Origin: Bacillota bacterium
Lineage (GTDB): Bacteria > Bacillota > Bacilli > Bacillales > Cytobacillaceae
Direction: 5' to 3'
Assembly: GCA_030705955.1 (NCBI GenBank)
Contig: JAUZPL010000029.1
Coordinates: 1 to 47,950 of the forward strand
DNA: 47,950 nt
Shown: piece by piece, positions 26,313-35,281 of the stretch
Position numbering within the stretch: position 1 is the stretch's first letter
How the letters are laid out: every line of letters starts with the position of its first letter
The notes under the pieces: model-generated
The model's input: the letters and a program-made list of their open reading frames with translations, nothing else
The model's database searches: none
What the model was told of the DNA's origin: nothing
Translations under genes and position numbers: made by a program

Positions 26313-27140
26313 TTAAGCTTGCTTTTTCATGAAATCAAGCACTTCCAAATCAATGTAGCCTTCCTTCTGTTCCCTCATTTCAAAATTCTCTGTATGTAAG
26401 TACGCTGTTAGGCTTTTATAAAAATTCCCATTAAAATATCCAAGTCGTTGCAAATGATGTTCTACCTCTTCCTTCATTTCCCCTTTAATCATAACGACAT
26501 TCTCCCTCTTAGAAGGTGCAAAGTATAATTGCTGAAGTTTATGAATTCGAATTAACTCGTTGATTGGATCAGGGTGCTCATCTACCCGTAAGTCAATGAA
26601 ACGGTCATTCAATCCACCATAACCTCCTTTTTCTTTAACTACTAATAGTGCTGCAGATTGCTTGCCTCTACTATCGCCTCCTGCTTCCTGCCCTGCATTC
26701 AAAGCTGCTAAAAGCCTTTCCGCCAGCGTTCCTTCGGCCTGTACAAAGGTTCTTGCCATAGATTCGACTGTTTTTTCATCAACCAAAATATTTCCTTGTG
26801 CTGCAAAATAATCTCCGGTTACTCCGCCTGCCCAGTTGTAGCATTCTCCGCCTGTAAATGTTGCCGCATTCCCATTTGCATCAATAATACCAACCTGTCG
26901 CATTTCTTTTTCCGGATCATCAGCAAGAAGAAGCTCCAGCGTTTCTTCAGCTGATTTTCCTTGTAGCATTAATTCAAGACCTAGTGGACCATAAGCTGTA
27001 TTTGCATAGGATTGAGTGGCAATGACACCTACCCCAGCCTGCGCCCAAGGTACCACCGCTCCTACTCCAAGAAATTTTGATTGTACGGCAATTCCCCATT
27101 CTTTTTCTTTCGGATCATACCCAACAATTGAAAATGTCAA
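26313..27140 (-). CDS. DUF1028 (Ntn-hydrolase-like) protein with C-terminal peptidoglycan-binding-like domain
   Basis: A 275-residue protein. DUF1028 fills about residues 1-205, beginning MTFSIVGYDPKEKEWGIAV, with SKFLGVGAVVPWAQAGVGVIATQS and the acidic DLRVDEHPDPINEL near the end. The C-terminal 65 residues (EEVEHHLQRLGYFNGNF) resemble a putative peptidoglycan-binding module. DUF1028 proteins are structurally related to N-terminal nucleophile hydrolases, and their substrate is unsettled. Pairing with a gamma-glutamyltransferase, another Ntn hydrolase, suggests linked steps in peptide or amide breakdown. No signal peptide is seen. Confidence 0.88.
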   Translation of the reverse strand: MTFSIVGYDPKEKEWGIAVQSKFLGVGAVVPWAQAGVGVIATQSYANTAYGPLGLELMLQGKSAEETLELLLADDPEKEMRQVGIIDANGNAATFTGGECYNWAGGVTGDYFAAQGNILVDEKTVESMARTFVQAEGTLAERLLAALNAGQEAGGDSRGKQSAALLVVKEKGGYGGLNDRFIDLRVDEHPDPINELIRIHKLQQLYFAPSKRENVVMIKGEMKEEVEHHLQRLGYFNGNFYKSLTAYLHTENFEMREQKEGYIDLEVLDFMKKQA

Positions 27141-27197
27141 CTTAACTCCTCCTTCGCCTGGATTCTACAAATTTCCCAGGAAATTTGACAACTTTTG

Positions 27198-28808
27198 TTA
27201 CCAAGCAGCAATTGCACCATCAACTCGTGGCTCTGTTCCACCCATTAATACACCATTTTCTGAATTTCGCCAAATAATTTGACCCCTTCCAAACCCTCCT
27301 GTATCGAGTGTCACCTCAATCTGGTGTCCTTTTCTTGCAAGCGCCTGTGCAAGATGGTTGGGAAAGTGAGGCTCCACCTGAACCTTTTTCCCTTCCATCC
27401 ATTGCCAGCGTGGAGCATCAAGTGCAGCCTGTGGGTTTAAATGAAAGTCAATCGTGTTCATAATTACTTGTAGATGCCCTTGAGGCTGCATGTATCCACC
27501 CATTACCCCAAACGGTCCTACTGCTTCATTTCCTTTTGTCAAAAATCCAGGAATAATCGTATGATATGTCTTTTTTCCAGGTTTTAATGCATTAGGGTTC
27601 TCTGGATTTAATGAAAAATCATGTCCTCTATTTTGCAGTCCTATTCCTGTCCCAGGCACCACTAGCCCCGATCCAAACCCCATATAATTGCTTTGAATAA
27701 AGGAAACCATATTTCCTTCCCCGTCGGCAGTAGCTAAATAAACTGTTCCACTACTTGGTGGCTTATAAGGGCCAGGCAAAATGGCTGTATCCGAAATCTG
27801 GTTTCTAAGCTTTGCCCCGAACTCATCTGATAAAAATTCATCCACTGCTAAAGTCATGTGTGATGGGTCTGTAACATTTTCTTTTAAATTAGCAAAAGCA
27901 AGTTTAATGGCTTCAATTTGCTTATGGTATGTATCAACTGCGTCTTTTTCTATAAAATTAATGCCCTTTAAAATATTCAATCCTAACAAAGCCACAATCC
28001 CTTGTCCGTTTGGCGGAATTTCCCAAACATCATACCCACGATAATTTACCTTGATAGGATCTACCCATTCAGCTTTGTATGCTGCCAAATCTTCTTTCGA
28101 CAAAAATCCATTATATTTTTGCGAAAAAGCGGCTATCTTGTCAGCAAGTTCCCCACGATAAAAGCTTTCCCCATTAGAATCAGCAATGGCTTGTAAAGTA
28201 GAGGCATGACCTTCTGAGCTCCAAACCTCTCCTGTTTTAGGGGCTCTACCATTTGGAGCAAAGGTCTCGAACCAATGTTGAAACTCTTCATTTGTCAGTA
28301 CCTGCTTAAAGCGATTATAGGCATATCCCCAATACTTTCCTAGTATTGGCGTCAATGGATATCCATTTCTCGCGTACTCTATAGCAGGTTGAAGCACCTC
28401 TTTTAGTGTTAGCCTACCAAATCTTTTGGAGAGTTCTGCCCACCCAGAAACAGCCCCTGGAACGGTTACTGGAATCCATCCGAAGGCAGGAATTTTATCA
28501 TATCCCCTTTCTTTCACCGCTTCAATGGAGATAGTTTGTGGTGCTGGGCCACTCGCATTTAAACCATAGAGTTTCCCTTTTGTCCAGACAAGCGCAAAGG
28601 CATCACCGCCAATTCCATTTGCCGTTGGCTCCAAAACGGTTAAAGCGGCAGCAGTCGCAACCGCCGCATCCATGGCATTTCCTCCCTTTTTCAAAATGTC
28701 TAGGCCCACTTGTGCAGCCAATGGCTGTGAAGTAGCAACCATTCCTCGTTTAGCAAAAACCGTTGTCCGCTGGGAGGAATATGGATAGTTTTGAAAATCA
28801 AAATTCAT
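27198..28808 (-). CDS. Gamma-glutamyltransferase-family Ntn hydrolase
   Basis: A 536-residue enzyme of the gamma-glutamyltransferase/glutathione hydrolase family, which moves or hydrolyses gamma-glutamyl groups and self-cleaves before a catalytic Thr. The N-terminal block AKRGMVATSQPLAAQVGLDI and GGNAMDAAVA, the ANGIGGDAFALVW motif and the cleavage region SSGTVYLATADGEGNMVSF are visible. The likely nucleophile is the Thr of GTVYL, near residue 352. No signal peptide is present, unlike secreted B. subtilis Ggt, so it is probably cytoplasmic and nearer the YwrD-type branch. The start at 28808 follows GGAGG by 8 bases; an in-frame start at 28823 overlaps the ribosome site. It heads the operon with the DUF1028 and SIS genes. 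Confidence 0.92.
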   Translation of the reverse strand: MNFDFQNYPYSSQRTTVFAKRGMVATSQPLAAQVGLDILKKGGNAMDAAVATAAALTVLEPTANGIGGDAFALVWTKGKLYGLNASGPAPQTISIEAVKERGYDKIPAFGWIPVTVPGAVSGWAELSKRFGRLTLKEVLQPAIEYARNGYPLTPILGKYWGYAYNRFKQVLTNEEFQHWFETFAPNGRAPKTGEVWSSEGHASTLQAIADSNGESFYRGELADKIAAFSQKYNGFLSKEDLAAYKAEWVDPIKVNYRGYDVWEIPPNGQGIVALLGLNILKGINFIEKDAVDTYHKQIEAIKLAFANLKENVTDPSHMTLAVDEFLSDEFGAKLRNQISDTAILPGPYKPPSSGTVYLATADGEGNMVSFIQSNYMGFGSGLVVPGTGIGLQNRGHDFSLNPENPNALKPGKKTYHTIIPGFLTKGNEAVGPFGVMGGYMQPQGHLQVIMNTIDFHLNPQAALDAPRWQWMEGKKVQVEPHFPNHLAQALARKGHQIEVTLDTGGFGRGQIIWRNSENGVLMGGTEPRVDGAIAAW

Positions 28809-28884
28809 GAGGAACACCTCCATTCGTAATAATCTAATTATACTGAAAATTTAATTCTATAGGAACCCGAAATATTTTTTAGAC

Positions 28885-28915
28885 ATAAAAAAGCCCCGCT
28901 TTTATCAGCGGGGCT
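28885..28915 (-). terminator. Terminator of hpf
   Basis: GCCCCGC (28893-28899) and GCGGGGC (28908-28914) form a perfect stem, followed on the minus strand by TTTTTTATG. Confidence 0.9.
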
Positions 28916-28922
28916 TCATTCA

Positions 28923-29477
28923 TTAATGTGTTTCAATTAAGCCATAACGGCCATCTTTACGTTTATAAACGACATTCGTACGGTTTGTGTCCGCATTAGT
29001 AAATACGTAGAAACTATGGCCTAACATATTCATTTGTAGGATCGCTTCTTCGCTATCCATTGGTTTAAGGTCAAAGCGTTTCGTACGAACAAGCTCTAAC
29101 GCATCTTCTTCAAATTCATTTGCTTCCACTGAGTTTTCTTTAGGTGCAACAAAGGTTGTGGTATAAGTGCCCTTTTCGCGGAATTTGCGATTAACTTTTG
29201 TTTTATGTTTTTTGATTTGGCGCTCTAGTTTATCCGTAATTAAATCAATAGCAGCATACATATCATCATTTGTTTCCTCAGCACGTAACACTAGCTGTAG
29301 AAGCGGAATAGTAACTTCAACCTTTGATGTTTTATCTTGATTAAAGCGTAAATTGACGTTTACATTTCCCTCAGGCGTTTCGGAAAAATAGCGCTCCAGT
29401 TTAGAAATCTTTTTCTCTACATATTCTCTGATTGCTGGAGTTACCTCAATGTTTTCACCACGAACGTTATATTTCAT
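28923..29477 (-). CDS. hpf: Long-form ribosome hibernation promoting factor
   Basis: Binds the 30S decoding region of idle ribosomes and drives 100S dimer formation. The 184-residue protein has both parts of the long form. The N-terminal S30AE/YfiA domain spans about 1-100 (MKYNVRGENIEVTPAIREYV). The C-terminal dimerisation domain spans about 125-184 (RTKRFDLKPMDSEEAILQMNMLGHSFYVFTN). AAAGGAGGAG precedes the ATG. In B. subtilis it is transcribed from sigma-B and sigma-H promoters, and a sigma-H-like element is visible here at 29512-29541. It sits downstream of the flagellar genes as in B. subtilis, but secA does not follow it. Confidence 0.97.
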   Translation of the reverse strand: MKYNVRGENIEVTPAIREYVEKKISKLERYFSETPEGNVNVNLRFNQDKTSKVEVTIPLLQLVLRAEETNDDMYAAIDLITDKLERQIKKHKTKVNRKFREKGTYTTTFVAPKENSVEANEFEEDALELVRTKRFDLKPMDSEEAILQMNMLGHSFYVFTNADTNRTNVVYKRKDGRYGLIETH

Positions 29478-29511
29478 AAGTGAACTCCTCCTTTATAAGG
29501 GTATGTAATTA

Positions 29512-29541
29512 CATTTCTATTTTACCCTCCCATAATCCTGC
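29512..29541 (-). promoter_or_regulatory. Candidate sigma-H promoter of hpf
   Basis: On the minus strand GCAGGATTA (29541-29533) fully matches the RNAGGAWWW -35 consensus. After 12 bases, ATAGAAATG (29520-29512) matches RNNGAAT except at one base. A known role of sigma-H at hpf in B. subtilis supports it. Confidence 0.45.
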
Positions 29542-29620
29542 TTAGCCAGAGAAAAAATTTTGTCGAATTAATGACAATAACACGAGGGCAATAGTGACAA
29601 GCTTCGACAACGTTTTATGG

Positions 29621-29662
29621 ATAAAAAAACACCCACTACCATCATATTCTGAGCCGTGGGCT
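29621..29662 (-). terminator. Terminator of flaG
   Basis: GCCCAC and GTGGGT form a stem with a long loop on the minus strand, followed by GTTTTTTTATCC. Confidence 0.6.
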
Positions 29663-29675
29663 TTAAAATGTTGTA

Positions 29676-30053
29676 TTAGATTTTTTTGTCAATCAGAAGT
29701 CCCAAATGGTCCATCATATCTGCATAGGTATCAAGCAGTTTCTTAGCAGGAATTTCTTGAATGACTTCATTGGTATCATCATTCACAATCGTGACATAAT
29801 ACTCATTAAGCTTTTCGTGCAACTTAAACTGATACGATGTATGAGATGGTTCCAGAAAATTATTTAACCCCTTAACAATCTCTTGAACCTTATCCTTCTT
29901 TTTTTGATCAAAGGGTTGAGATTGCCCTTGATCAAATTGATCTGTTGATGATGATTTTTCTTCTGGTGTGACCCTTTTAATTCTGACCCCATCGTTGGTT
30001 GCTGTTCTTGGTTGTATTGGAGGGATATCTATCGCTGATAAACGATCGATCAT
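29676..30053 (-). CDS. flaG: FlaG-family flagellar protein
   Basis: A 125-residue protein. The N-terminal 60 residues are polar and disordered. The FlaG domain is at the C-terminus (about 65-125: YQFKLHEKLNEYYVTIVNDD, then VIQEIPAKKLLDTYADMMDHLGLLIDKKI). FlaG homologues influence filament length or assembly; B. subtilis yvyC is the counterpart at the same place. It has its own sigma-D-like promoter (30088-30114) and terminator. GGGGAGA precedes the start. Confidence 0.92.
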   Translation of the reverse strand: MIDRLSAIDIPPIQPRTATNDGVRIKRVTPEEKSSSTDQFDQGQSQPFDQKKKDKVQEIVKGLNNFLEPSHTSYQFKLHEKLNEYYVTIVNDDTNEVIQEIPAKKLLDTYADMMDHLGLLIDKKI

Positions 30054-30087
30054 GGTAATCTCCCCTTTTTTATTCTCTTCCCTTTTA

Positions 30088-30114
30088 ATATCGGTAGTAA
30101 CCGTTCACCTTTTA
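30088..30114 (-). promoter_or_regulatory. Sigma-D-type promoter of flaG
   Basis: The minus strand reads TAAA (30114-30111), 15 bases, ACCGATAT (30095-30088). One mismatch to GCCGATAT. Confidence 0.8.
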
Positions 30115-30124
30115 GTCATAAATA

Positions 30125-30160
30125 CAAAAAAAATTGAAGATTAACACAAATCTCCAATCT
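30125..30160 (-). terminator. Terminator of fliS
   Basis: ATTGGAGATT and AATCTTCAAT pair with one mismatch around a 6-base loop, followed by TTTTTTT on the minus strand. Confidence 0.8.
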
Positions 30161-30175
30161 TTATCTTATCTTCCA

Positions 30176-30580
30176 TTATAAAGTCTTACTATCATTGCCG
30201 TATTGTTTTTGACGGTTAATTTGAATAACCTGTTTCCACGTATCGCGGAACTCTGTAACAAACTCTTCTACCTCATCTAGAATATGGATATCACTTTTCA
30301 TATTAGCCTCGATTAATCTACGATGCATATAATCATATAATGGCATTAAACTTTTAGAAATATCCATATCTGGATTTAAGGTAGTCATAAGTTCCCGTAT
30401 AATATCTTGGGCTTTTAGAAGATTGTTGTTTCTTGAAGATATATTTTTTTCTTGAATGGCTGTTTTCGCAAGATGGATGAATTTCAAACAGCCATTATAG
30501 AGCATTAAAGTTAATTCACCTGGTGGTGCTGTATTCACTGAATTTTGTTGATAGGATTGATAAGGATTGTTTGCTGCCAT
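30176..30580 (-). CDS. fliS: Flagellin export chaperone FliS
   Basis: Binds the C-terminus of flagellin in the cytoplasm, keeps it unfolded for export and, in B. subtilis, antagonises FliW binding. The 134-residue all-helical protein shows family marks: NPYQSYQQNSVNTAPPGELT, MLYNGCLKFI and the DYMHRRLIEANMKSD segment. It has its own perfect sigma-D-like promoter (30702-30728) after the fliT terminator. A second FliS-type gene lies at 35282-35704. Confidence 0.95.
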   Translation of the reverse strand: MAANNPYQSYQQNSVNTAPPGELTLMLYNGCLKFIHLAKTAIQEKNISSRNNNLLKAQDIIRELMTTLNPDMDISKSLMPLYDYMHRRLIEANMKSDIHILDEVEEFVTEFRDTWKQVIQINRQKQYGNDSKTL

Positions 30581-30701
30581 TTTGACACCCCTCTATATTT
30601 CTACAAATTATCAATAAGTTGTGGCTTTTTCCACTTTGTTGTTTAGCCTGTTTAGTTTCATTGGCAGATTTTCTTGATAGTATCTGTCTTCTCTACTTTT
30701 A

Positions 30702-30728
30702 ATATCGGCTTTTAGATGTAATTCTTTA
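30702..30728 (-). promoter_or_regulatory. Sigma-D promoter of fliS (perfect consensus)
   Basis: The minus strand reads TAAA (30728-30725), exactly 15 bases, GCCGATAT (30709-30702). It matches the full consensus. Confidence 0.9.
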
Positions 30729-30732
30729 GTAC

Positions 30733-30764
30733 TAAAAAAAAGAAGAGCAACATGTCAGCTCTCC
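30733..30764 (-). terminator. Terminator of fliD-fliT
   Basis: AGAGC and GCTCT (30758-30762 with 30744-30748) form a short stem with a 9-base loop, followed by TCTTTTTTTT on the minus strand. Confidence 0.7.
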
Positions 30765-30772
30765 TCTATGTT

Positions 30773-31120
30773 CTATTTTCGCTTATCATAAAAAACGCCA
30801 TCATTGACAACCGGATATGGATTCATATATTTTGGTGTATTTCTTTTTTGGTTTTTCGTTGTTAAAAAGTCATGTTTAATCTCTTCCTGAATAAACTTGA
30901 ATTTTTCTTGTATCAATTGATTATATTGGATAATTTGCTTGCCAAGCTGTTGTTCTTCAGGGGTATAAGGGCCTTTCATTTCTTTTAAAAGGTCTTCCCT
31001 TTTGGACAAAAATCCTTGTATTTTCAAGATTAACTGGTCACGTTCACTTTTTGGAAAGGGTTTATTCATTTCCTCGTAAAATTCCTGACTCATTTGAAAT
31101 GCCCTTTGAACCACATTCAT
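30773..31120 (-). CDS. fliT: FliT-like flagellar chaperone
   Basis: A 115-residue helical, charged protein directly after fliD (gap about 22 bases). Position and helical composition (RDQLILKIQGFLSKREDLLKEM, PYTPEEQQLGKQIIQYNQLIQ) fit FliT, the export chaperone of the filament cap FliD. Sequence conservation in this family is low, so position carries much of the call. The basic C-terminal tail (PKYMNPYPVVNDGVFYDKRK) looks disordered. The order fliD-fliT-fliS here differs from fliD-fliS-fliT in B. subtilis. Confidence 0.78.
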   Translation of the reverse strand: MNVVQRAFQMSQEFYEEMNKPFPKSERDQLILKIQGFLSKREDLLKEMKGPYTPEEQQLGKQIIQYNQLIQEKFKFIQEEIKHDFLTTKNQKRNTPKYMNPYPVVNDGVFYDKRK

Positions 31121-31142
31121 TGTTGTCTACCCCTCTCCATCA

Positions 31143-32738
31143 TCAACCACCACTGCTAAATTGTGATGAAAAATAGGCAGACTGTTTGTTAGCCTGTTGC
31201 ATGGCTTGCTCCATTTGAGAAAATTGATTATAGTATTGATTTTCCTTACTTGTAAGTTTTGATTGAAAATCAGTAATTTGTGTGCCAAGGTCTGTCAATT
31301 GTTTTCCTAAAGTATACTGAGAAGAGGTATAAGTAGTATTTCCTGCAATAGTCGTTACCTGATCCATTGTACTCTTTAGGGTATCACGGAGGCGATGTGC
31401 AAGTCCTTCTGTATTAGATGTTGTTCCATTACTATTAAACAGTTTATAAATGGCTTGCGGATCGTCCTGGATCTTTTGACGCAAGGTTGTTTCATCAATG
31501 ACTAATTTTCCATTATCCAAATAGTTTGAGGAGGTCGTAATACCTATTTGTGAAAGCTGCGTATACTGACCCACATCATTTCCTGAAACAGGGGCATAAA
31601 GGTCTTGACGCATTTTGCTAAGTCCAGAGGAAAGAATTGAATCATTGCTCAACATTCCACTTTTTGCTTTAACTTCCCACTGAGTAACTTGGCTATCAGT
31701 CATAGCTGATTTTTGATCATCTGTTAGTGGTTGATAATCCCGATTGCGCTGTTCGGAAATTTTATCGTTAACAGCCTTGATAGTATCATTATATTTATCT
31801 ACGAAAGCTTTAACAGAGTTGAAAATAGTGTCAACATCAGTTGCAGTTGAGATATTTGCAGATCCACCTTGTTTTTTAAGAGTGTAACTTACTCCACTAA
31901 TGGTAAATGTATTTGATTTTTCGGTCATCTTATAACCATTAAAGTTAAATGATGCATCCTGTGCTAGATTATTTGGATCCGTATTTAGTAATCCGTAATT
32001 TGGATTTGTTACAGGTGGTGAGCCAGTTGTAGCAGATGAATTACAATCAAACTGTAGGTTACTATGCATAAAACTAATAGTCGTAGCATCAGTTGCCTGG
32101 ATGCTAGCTCCAGTTCCTGTTGCGTTATTAGACATAGCTAGAGCATCTGTACCATTAGCAAGTTTAATTTTAACCATTGATACCCCAAGGTTGGAGTTAT
32201 TAAAATCAGTAAGTACATTGTCAATTGTATCAGTACCTGCAACATTAAATGTAACATTTTTGGTAGTCCCATCAGGATTCGTTACTTTAAAATTCAGAGT
32301 TGTTGTCGTTCCAACAGTTCCTTTTGCACCTGAGAAAGAAGCTGGGCCACTTGATACCCAAGAAGAGGGCTTAGCTAGGACAATAGTATCAATTGATGCG
32401 GACAAATTGTTGGTCGCGTTAACTGCTGTTGCCGATACCACGGAATCATCCGAACTTGTAACTGTCTTCTTATTAAAGGTAGATTGCATATAAATTCCAT
32501 TAAAAGTCGTTGTATCCAAATCACTAAGGGCGGTATTCATACTCCGATAATCATCGCGCTGCCACTCAAGAATCTGTTGTTTTTGTTGCATTTGATTTAA
32601 TGGAATTTTTTCTGCCTGCATTAAACTTTTAACCATTCCGTCAATATCCATTCCACTTGCAAGACCACTGACACGCATTAATCCACTATATGGGCTTGTA
32701 ATAGTTCCGCTACTACTACTAGTTACTGGATTGACCAT
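31143..32738 (-). CDS. fliD: Flagellar filament cap protein FliD
   Basis: Hook-associated protein 2, the pentameric cap that folds flagellin at the filament tip. The 531-residue protein has the conserved N-terminal FliD_N domain (VSGLASGMDIDGMVKSLMQA) with a heptad stretch, a variable beta-rich middle (about 100-330) and the C-terminal FliD_C helices (YTLGKQLTDLGTQITDFQSK). AAGGTGG precedes the ATG. A sigma-D-like promoter lies at 32792-32817. It is cotranscribed with fliT. Confidence 0.96.
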   Translation of the reverse strand: MVNPVTSSSSGTITSPYSGLMRVSGLASGMDIDGMVKSLMQAEKIPLNQMQQKQQILEWQRDDYRSMNTALSDLDTTTFNGIYMQSTFNKKTVTSSDDSVVSATAVNATNNLSASIDTIVLAKPSSWVSSGPASFSGAKGTVGTTTTLNFKVTNPDGTTKNVTFNVAGTDTIDNVLTDFNNSNLGVSMVKIKLANGTDALAMSNNATGTGASIQATDATTISFMHSNLQFDCNSSATTGSPPVTNPNYGLLNTDPNNLAQDASFNFNGYKMTEKSNTFTISGVSYTLKKQGGSANISTATDVDTIFNSVKAFVDKYNDTIKAVNDKISEQRNRDYQPLTDDQKSAMTDSQVTQWEVKAKSGMLSNDSILSSGLSKMRQDLYAPVSGNDVGQYTQLSQIGITTSSNYLDNGKLVIDETTLRQKIQDDPQAIYKLFNSNGTTSNTEGLAHRLRDTLKSTMDQVTTIAGNTTYTSSQYTLGKQLTDLGTQITDFQSKLTSKENQYYNQFSQMEQAMQQANKQSAYFSSQFSSGG

Positions 32739-32791
32739 TCTGGCACCACCTTTTTATTTATAAATATTCTATTAACCATTCATATATAGTT

Positions 32792-32817
32792 ATATCGACA
32801 AAATTTGTAGAATTTTA
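32792..32817 (-). promoter_or_regulatory. Sigma-D-type promoter of fliD
   Basis: The minus strand reads TAAA (32817-32814), 14 bases, GTCGATAT (32799-32792). One mismatch in the -10 element. Confidence 0.8.
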
Positions 32818-32832
32818 AGCAAATAAAACAAA

Positions 32833-32860
32833 TAAAAAAGCCACGTTCCGATCTGTGGCC
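32833..32860 (-). terminator. Terminator of the YaaR-like gene
   Basis: GCCAC and GTGGC form a short stem, followed on the minus strand by TTTTTTATTTG. Confidence 0.7.
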
Positions 32861-32865
32861 ATCAA

Positions 32866-33303
32866 TCATGTATAAATATTAATAAGCATTCCCTTGATTT
32901 CCCCAACCATTCCTAAAATGTCAAGCCCCTTTTGCTCTTTAGTAAGAACAGCATTTGTTAAATCAGTTAGCTTTTTATCTACTTCTTTTACAAGTTTGTA
33001 CACCTTTGCTGAACCACGTTGGCTAAAACCACGTTTTTCTTGAAGCTCCAACCCATTCTTGACAGCATCATCCATAAAATCTTTAACAAGTTTCTTATAT
33101 TTGCGCAAATTTTCGACGGATTTAGTATCTGCCAGTTTTTTGCCTTGGCTTTCAATTTCCACCACTTTTTGATTAAGACGTTCTAGAGTTACATCCGTTC
33201 GTTTTTTATCTATGATCGATGTGAATTCAATGGAGTCTTTTGCTATATCTTCTTTTTGGCCAATTTTTGATACAGAGGTTTTATTAATTCGTTGCACTTC
33301 CAT
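32866..33303 (-). CDS. YaaR-family (DUF327) protein
   Basis: A 145-residue, charged, helical cytoplasmic protein. The C-terminal two thirds (VKDFMDDAVKNGLELQEKR, then VYKLVKEVDKKLTDLTNAVL) match the DUF327/YaaR pattern. No biochemical role is known to me. In B. subtilis yaaR lies elsewhere, next to tmk; here it sits between flagellin 2 and fliD, suggesting a filament-related job. AGAGGT precedes the ATG. It has its own terminator but no clear promoter, so read-through from the flagellin 2 unit is possible. Confidence 0.82.
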   Translation of the reverse strand: MEVQRINKTSVSKIGQKEDIAKDSIEFTSIIDKKRTDVTLERLNQKVVEIESQGKKLADTKSVENLRKYKKLVKDFMDDAVKNGLELQEKRGFSQRGSAKVYKLVKEVDKKLTDLTNAVLTKEQKGLDILGMVGEIKGMLINIYT

Positions 33304-33330
33304 CCTTGCATACCTCTTTTCAGTTCATCC

Positions 33331-33362
33331 TTTAAAATAGGAGAGGTTCTCCCTCTCCTATT
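33331..33362 (-). terminator. Terminator of flagellin 2
   Basis: AATAGGAGAGG and CCTCTCCTATT form a perfect 11-bp stem on either side of a 5-base loop, followed by TTAAAGG on the minus strand. The T-run is weak, so some read-through into the YaaR-like gene is plausible. Confidence 0.7.
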
Positions 33363-33370
33363 ATATAAGA

Positions 33371-35269
33371 TTATTTTAATAATTGAAGTACTCCTTGAGG
33401 CATTTGATTAGCCTGGGAAAGCATGGCCTGTGCTGCTTGATTCAATATGTTATTCTTCGTATAGTTTGACATTTCAAGCGCCATATCGACATCTCGAATG
33501 CGTGATTCAGACTCTGTAACATTTTGGTCCATTGTTTGCAAATTATCTGATGTATACTGCAATCGGTTTTGTATGGCTCCAAGACGAGCTCGTTCCGATG
33601 AAACGCGTTGAATAGCATCATCGTAAGCTGTAATAGCAGCCTGTGCTTTATCTGAACTTGTAACATCCAAAGCATTTTCAGCAGTATTTGAAGAGGTCCC
33701 ATCATTAGCACCCGCTGTTGTTGTATACCAAACCTTTTGAGTCGTTCCATTAAGTAATGAAATAGTTTGTTCTCCACTCGTACTCGCATCAGAGCTAATT
33801 TGCAATGCCTTAGAGCGCATATCATTAATTTCCATGGTAACCGTTTGGCCAGCATTTGCACCAATCTGCATTGTTATGGCATTATCTACACCAGTTTCAT
33901 TTTCATTTATATTAAAGGTGAAGGTTCCTTCTTTTAAAGCCAAACTATTTAATTGGAGTCCTTGAATTCCGCCAAATGTTGGGACAATCGGGGCTACCCC
34001 TTCAGGAACATCCGAAGCAATTGTTTGGGATTGTCCGCCATCCATTTCAACATTATACTGATAAAATTGGACTGGTTTGGAGGTAGCGAAGGTAATTTTA
34101 TCTCCATTATTCATATCTGCATTTGCAACTTGAAAAGAAACGCCATGGCTGTTGTACTGATCAGTAGGTCCAATTGTATCTGTAATGGTTGGAGTGGTAG
34201 AACCTGTTGGTGTGAATTGCACTTGCCACCCAGTAGACTCCTTGGTAATCGCCCAGTCGCCTGCATCTACGGATGTATCAACAGTTATTGGATTAGTAAA
34301 AGAAATAATATTATTGCCGGTGTTAGTTGAATCAAAACCTACTTGTTTTGTAGGGACAGATCCAGTTTGGGCATCAACTTTAAAGGACATCGTTTCTCCT
34401 GCTGTAAAACCAGAAGCACTATCCATTTTAAAGGAAAGTCCATGATTATTGTATGGGGTACCGATCGTGTACGTATCATTAATAGTACCTGACGAATTAG
34501 TTAAAGCAAAAGTTGTACTGTCTATTGCCGTCAATGTAACCGTGTCATTTAAATTTGGAGCAGGATTTCCCTGGCTAAGATCATATTGAATACTATCATT
34601 GCTAAAGGAAACTGCCTCATCACCGCTTCCGGAAATAGTGAGTTTGCTAGCAATGGGATTAATTTGATATTGTGTTGATCCATCTAGAAATTTTACATCA
34701 GTTGGTGCTTTTGAAATCGCAACCGTATGCTGCCCGGTTACCAATGAAGCATCATTACTTCCATCAATATTAAAGGTAATTCCAGTGGAGGAATCATATT
34801 GACTGGACGTACCATTGGCAAAAACTTTATTTGTTTGAAGCGTGTCTTTTCTGCTTCCATCCAATAATTTAGCTGTATTAAATTCCGTTGTATTGCCAAT
34901 CCGATTGACTTCAGATGTGAGCTGATTAATCTCTGACTGGATATTAGCACGATCAGAATCCGTATTTGACCCATTGGCTGACTGAACTGCTAGTTCCCGC
35001 ATACGCTGTAATATTTCAGTAGTAGAGTTTAGCGCTCCATCTGCTGTTTGTACCACAGAAATACCATCCATAGCATTGCGTTGCGCCATTTCTAATCCTC
35101 GAATTTGTGATCTCATTTTTTCAGAAATAGCAAGACCAGCAGCATCGTCTGCAGCACTATTAATTCGAAGACCAGAGGATAGCTTTTGCAAGCTTTTAGA
35201 TGTGTTTTCATTATTAATTTCTAAGTTACGATAAGCATTTAGTGCGGCAATATTATGATTAATTCGCAT
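33371..35269 (-). CDS. Second flagellin with enlarged variable domain
   Basis: Filament subunit of 632 residues, about twice the size of B. subtilis Hag. Conserved N-terminal D0/D1 helices (residues 1 to about 165: [39 protein letters not shown]) and C-terminal D1/D0 (about 495-632, ending [10 protein letters not shown]) frame a beta-rich insert of about 330 residues. The insert holds an internal duplication: [20 protein letters not shown] and [19 protein letters not shown] share the same layout. AAAGGAGA precedes the ATG, 12 bases after the second fliS gene, so the two are cotranscribed from the sigma-D-like promoter at 35740-35766. No CsrA-type hairpin is seen in its short leader, unlike hag. 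Confidence 0.95.
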   Translation of the reverse strand: MRINHNIAALNAYRNLEINNENTSKSLQKLSSGLRINSAADDAAGLAISEKMRSQIRGLEMAQRNAMDGISVVQTADGALNSTTEILQRMRELAVQSANGSNTDSDRANIQSEINQLTSEVNRIGNTTEFNTAKLLDGSRKDTLQTNKVFANGTSSQYDSSTGITFNIDGSNDASLVTGQHTVAISKAPTDVKFLDGSTQYQINPIASKLTISGSGDEAVSFSNDSIQYDLSQGNPAPNLNDTVTLTAIDSTTFALTNSSGTINDTYTIGTPYNNHGLSFKMDSASGFTAGETMSFKVDAQTGSVPTKQVGFDSTNTGNNIISFTNPITVDTSVDAGDWAITKESTGWQVQFTPTGSTTPTITDTIGPTDQYNSHGVSFQVANADMNNGDKITFATSKPVQFYQYNVEMDGGQSQTIASDVPEGVAPIVPTFGGIQGLQLNSLALKEGTFTFNINENETGVDNAITMQIGANAGQTVTMEINDMRSKALQISSDASTSGEQTISLLNGTTQKVWYTTTAGANDGTSSNTAENALDVTSSDKAQAAITAYDDAIQRVSSERARLGAIQNRLQYTSDNLQTMDQNVTESESRIRDVDMALEMSNYTKNNILNQAAQAMLSQANQMPQGVLQLLK

Positions 35270-35281
35270 AGCTAATCTCCT

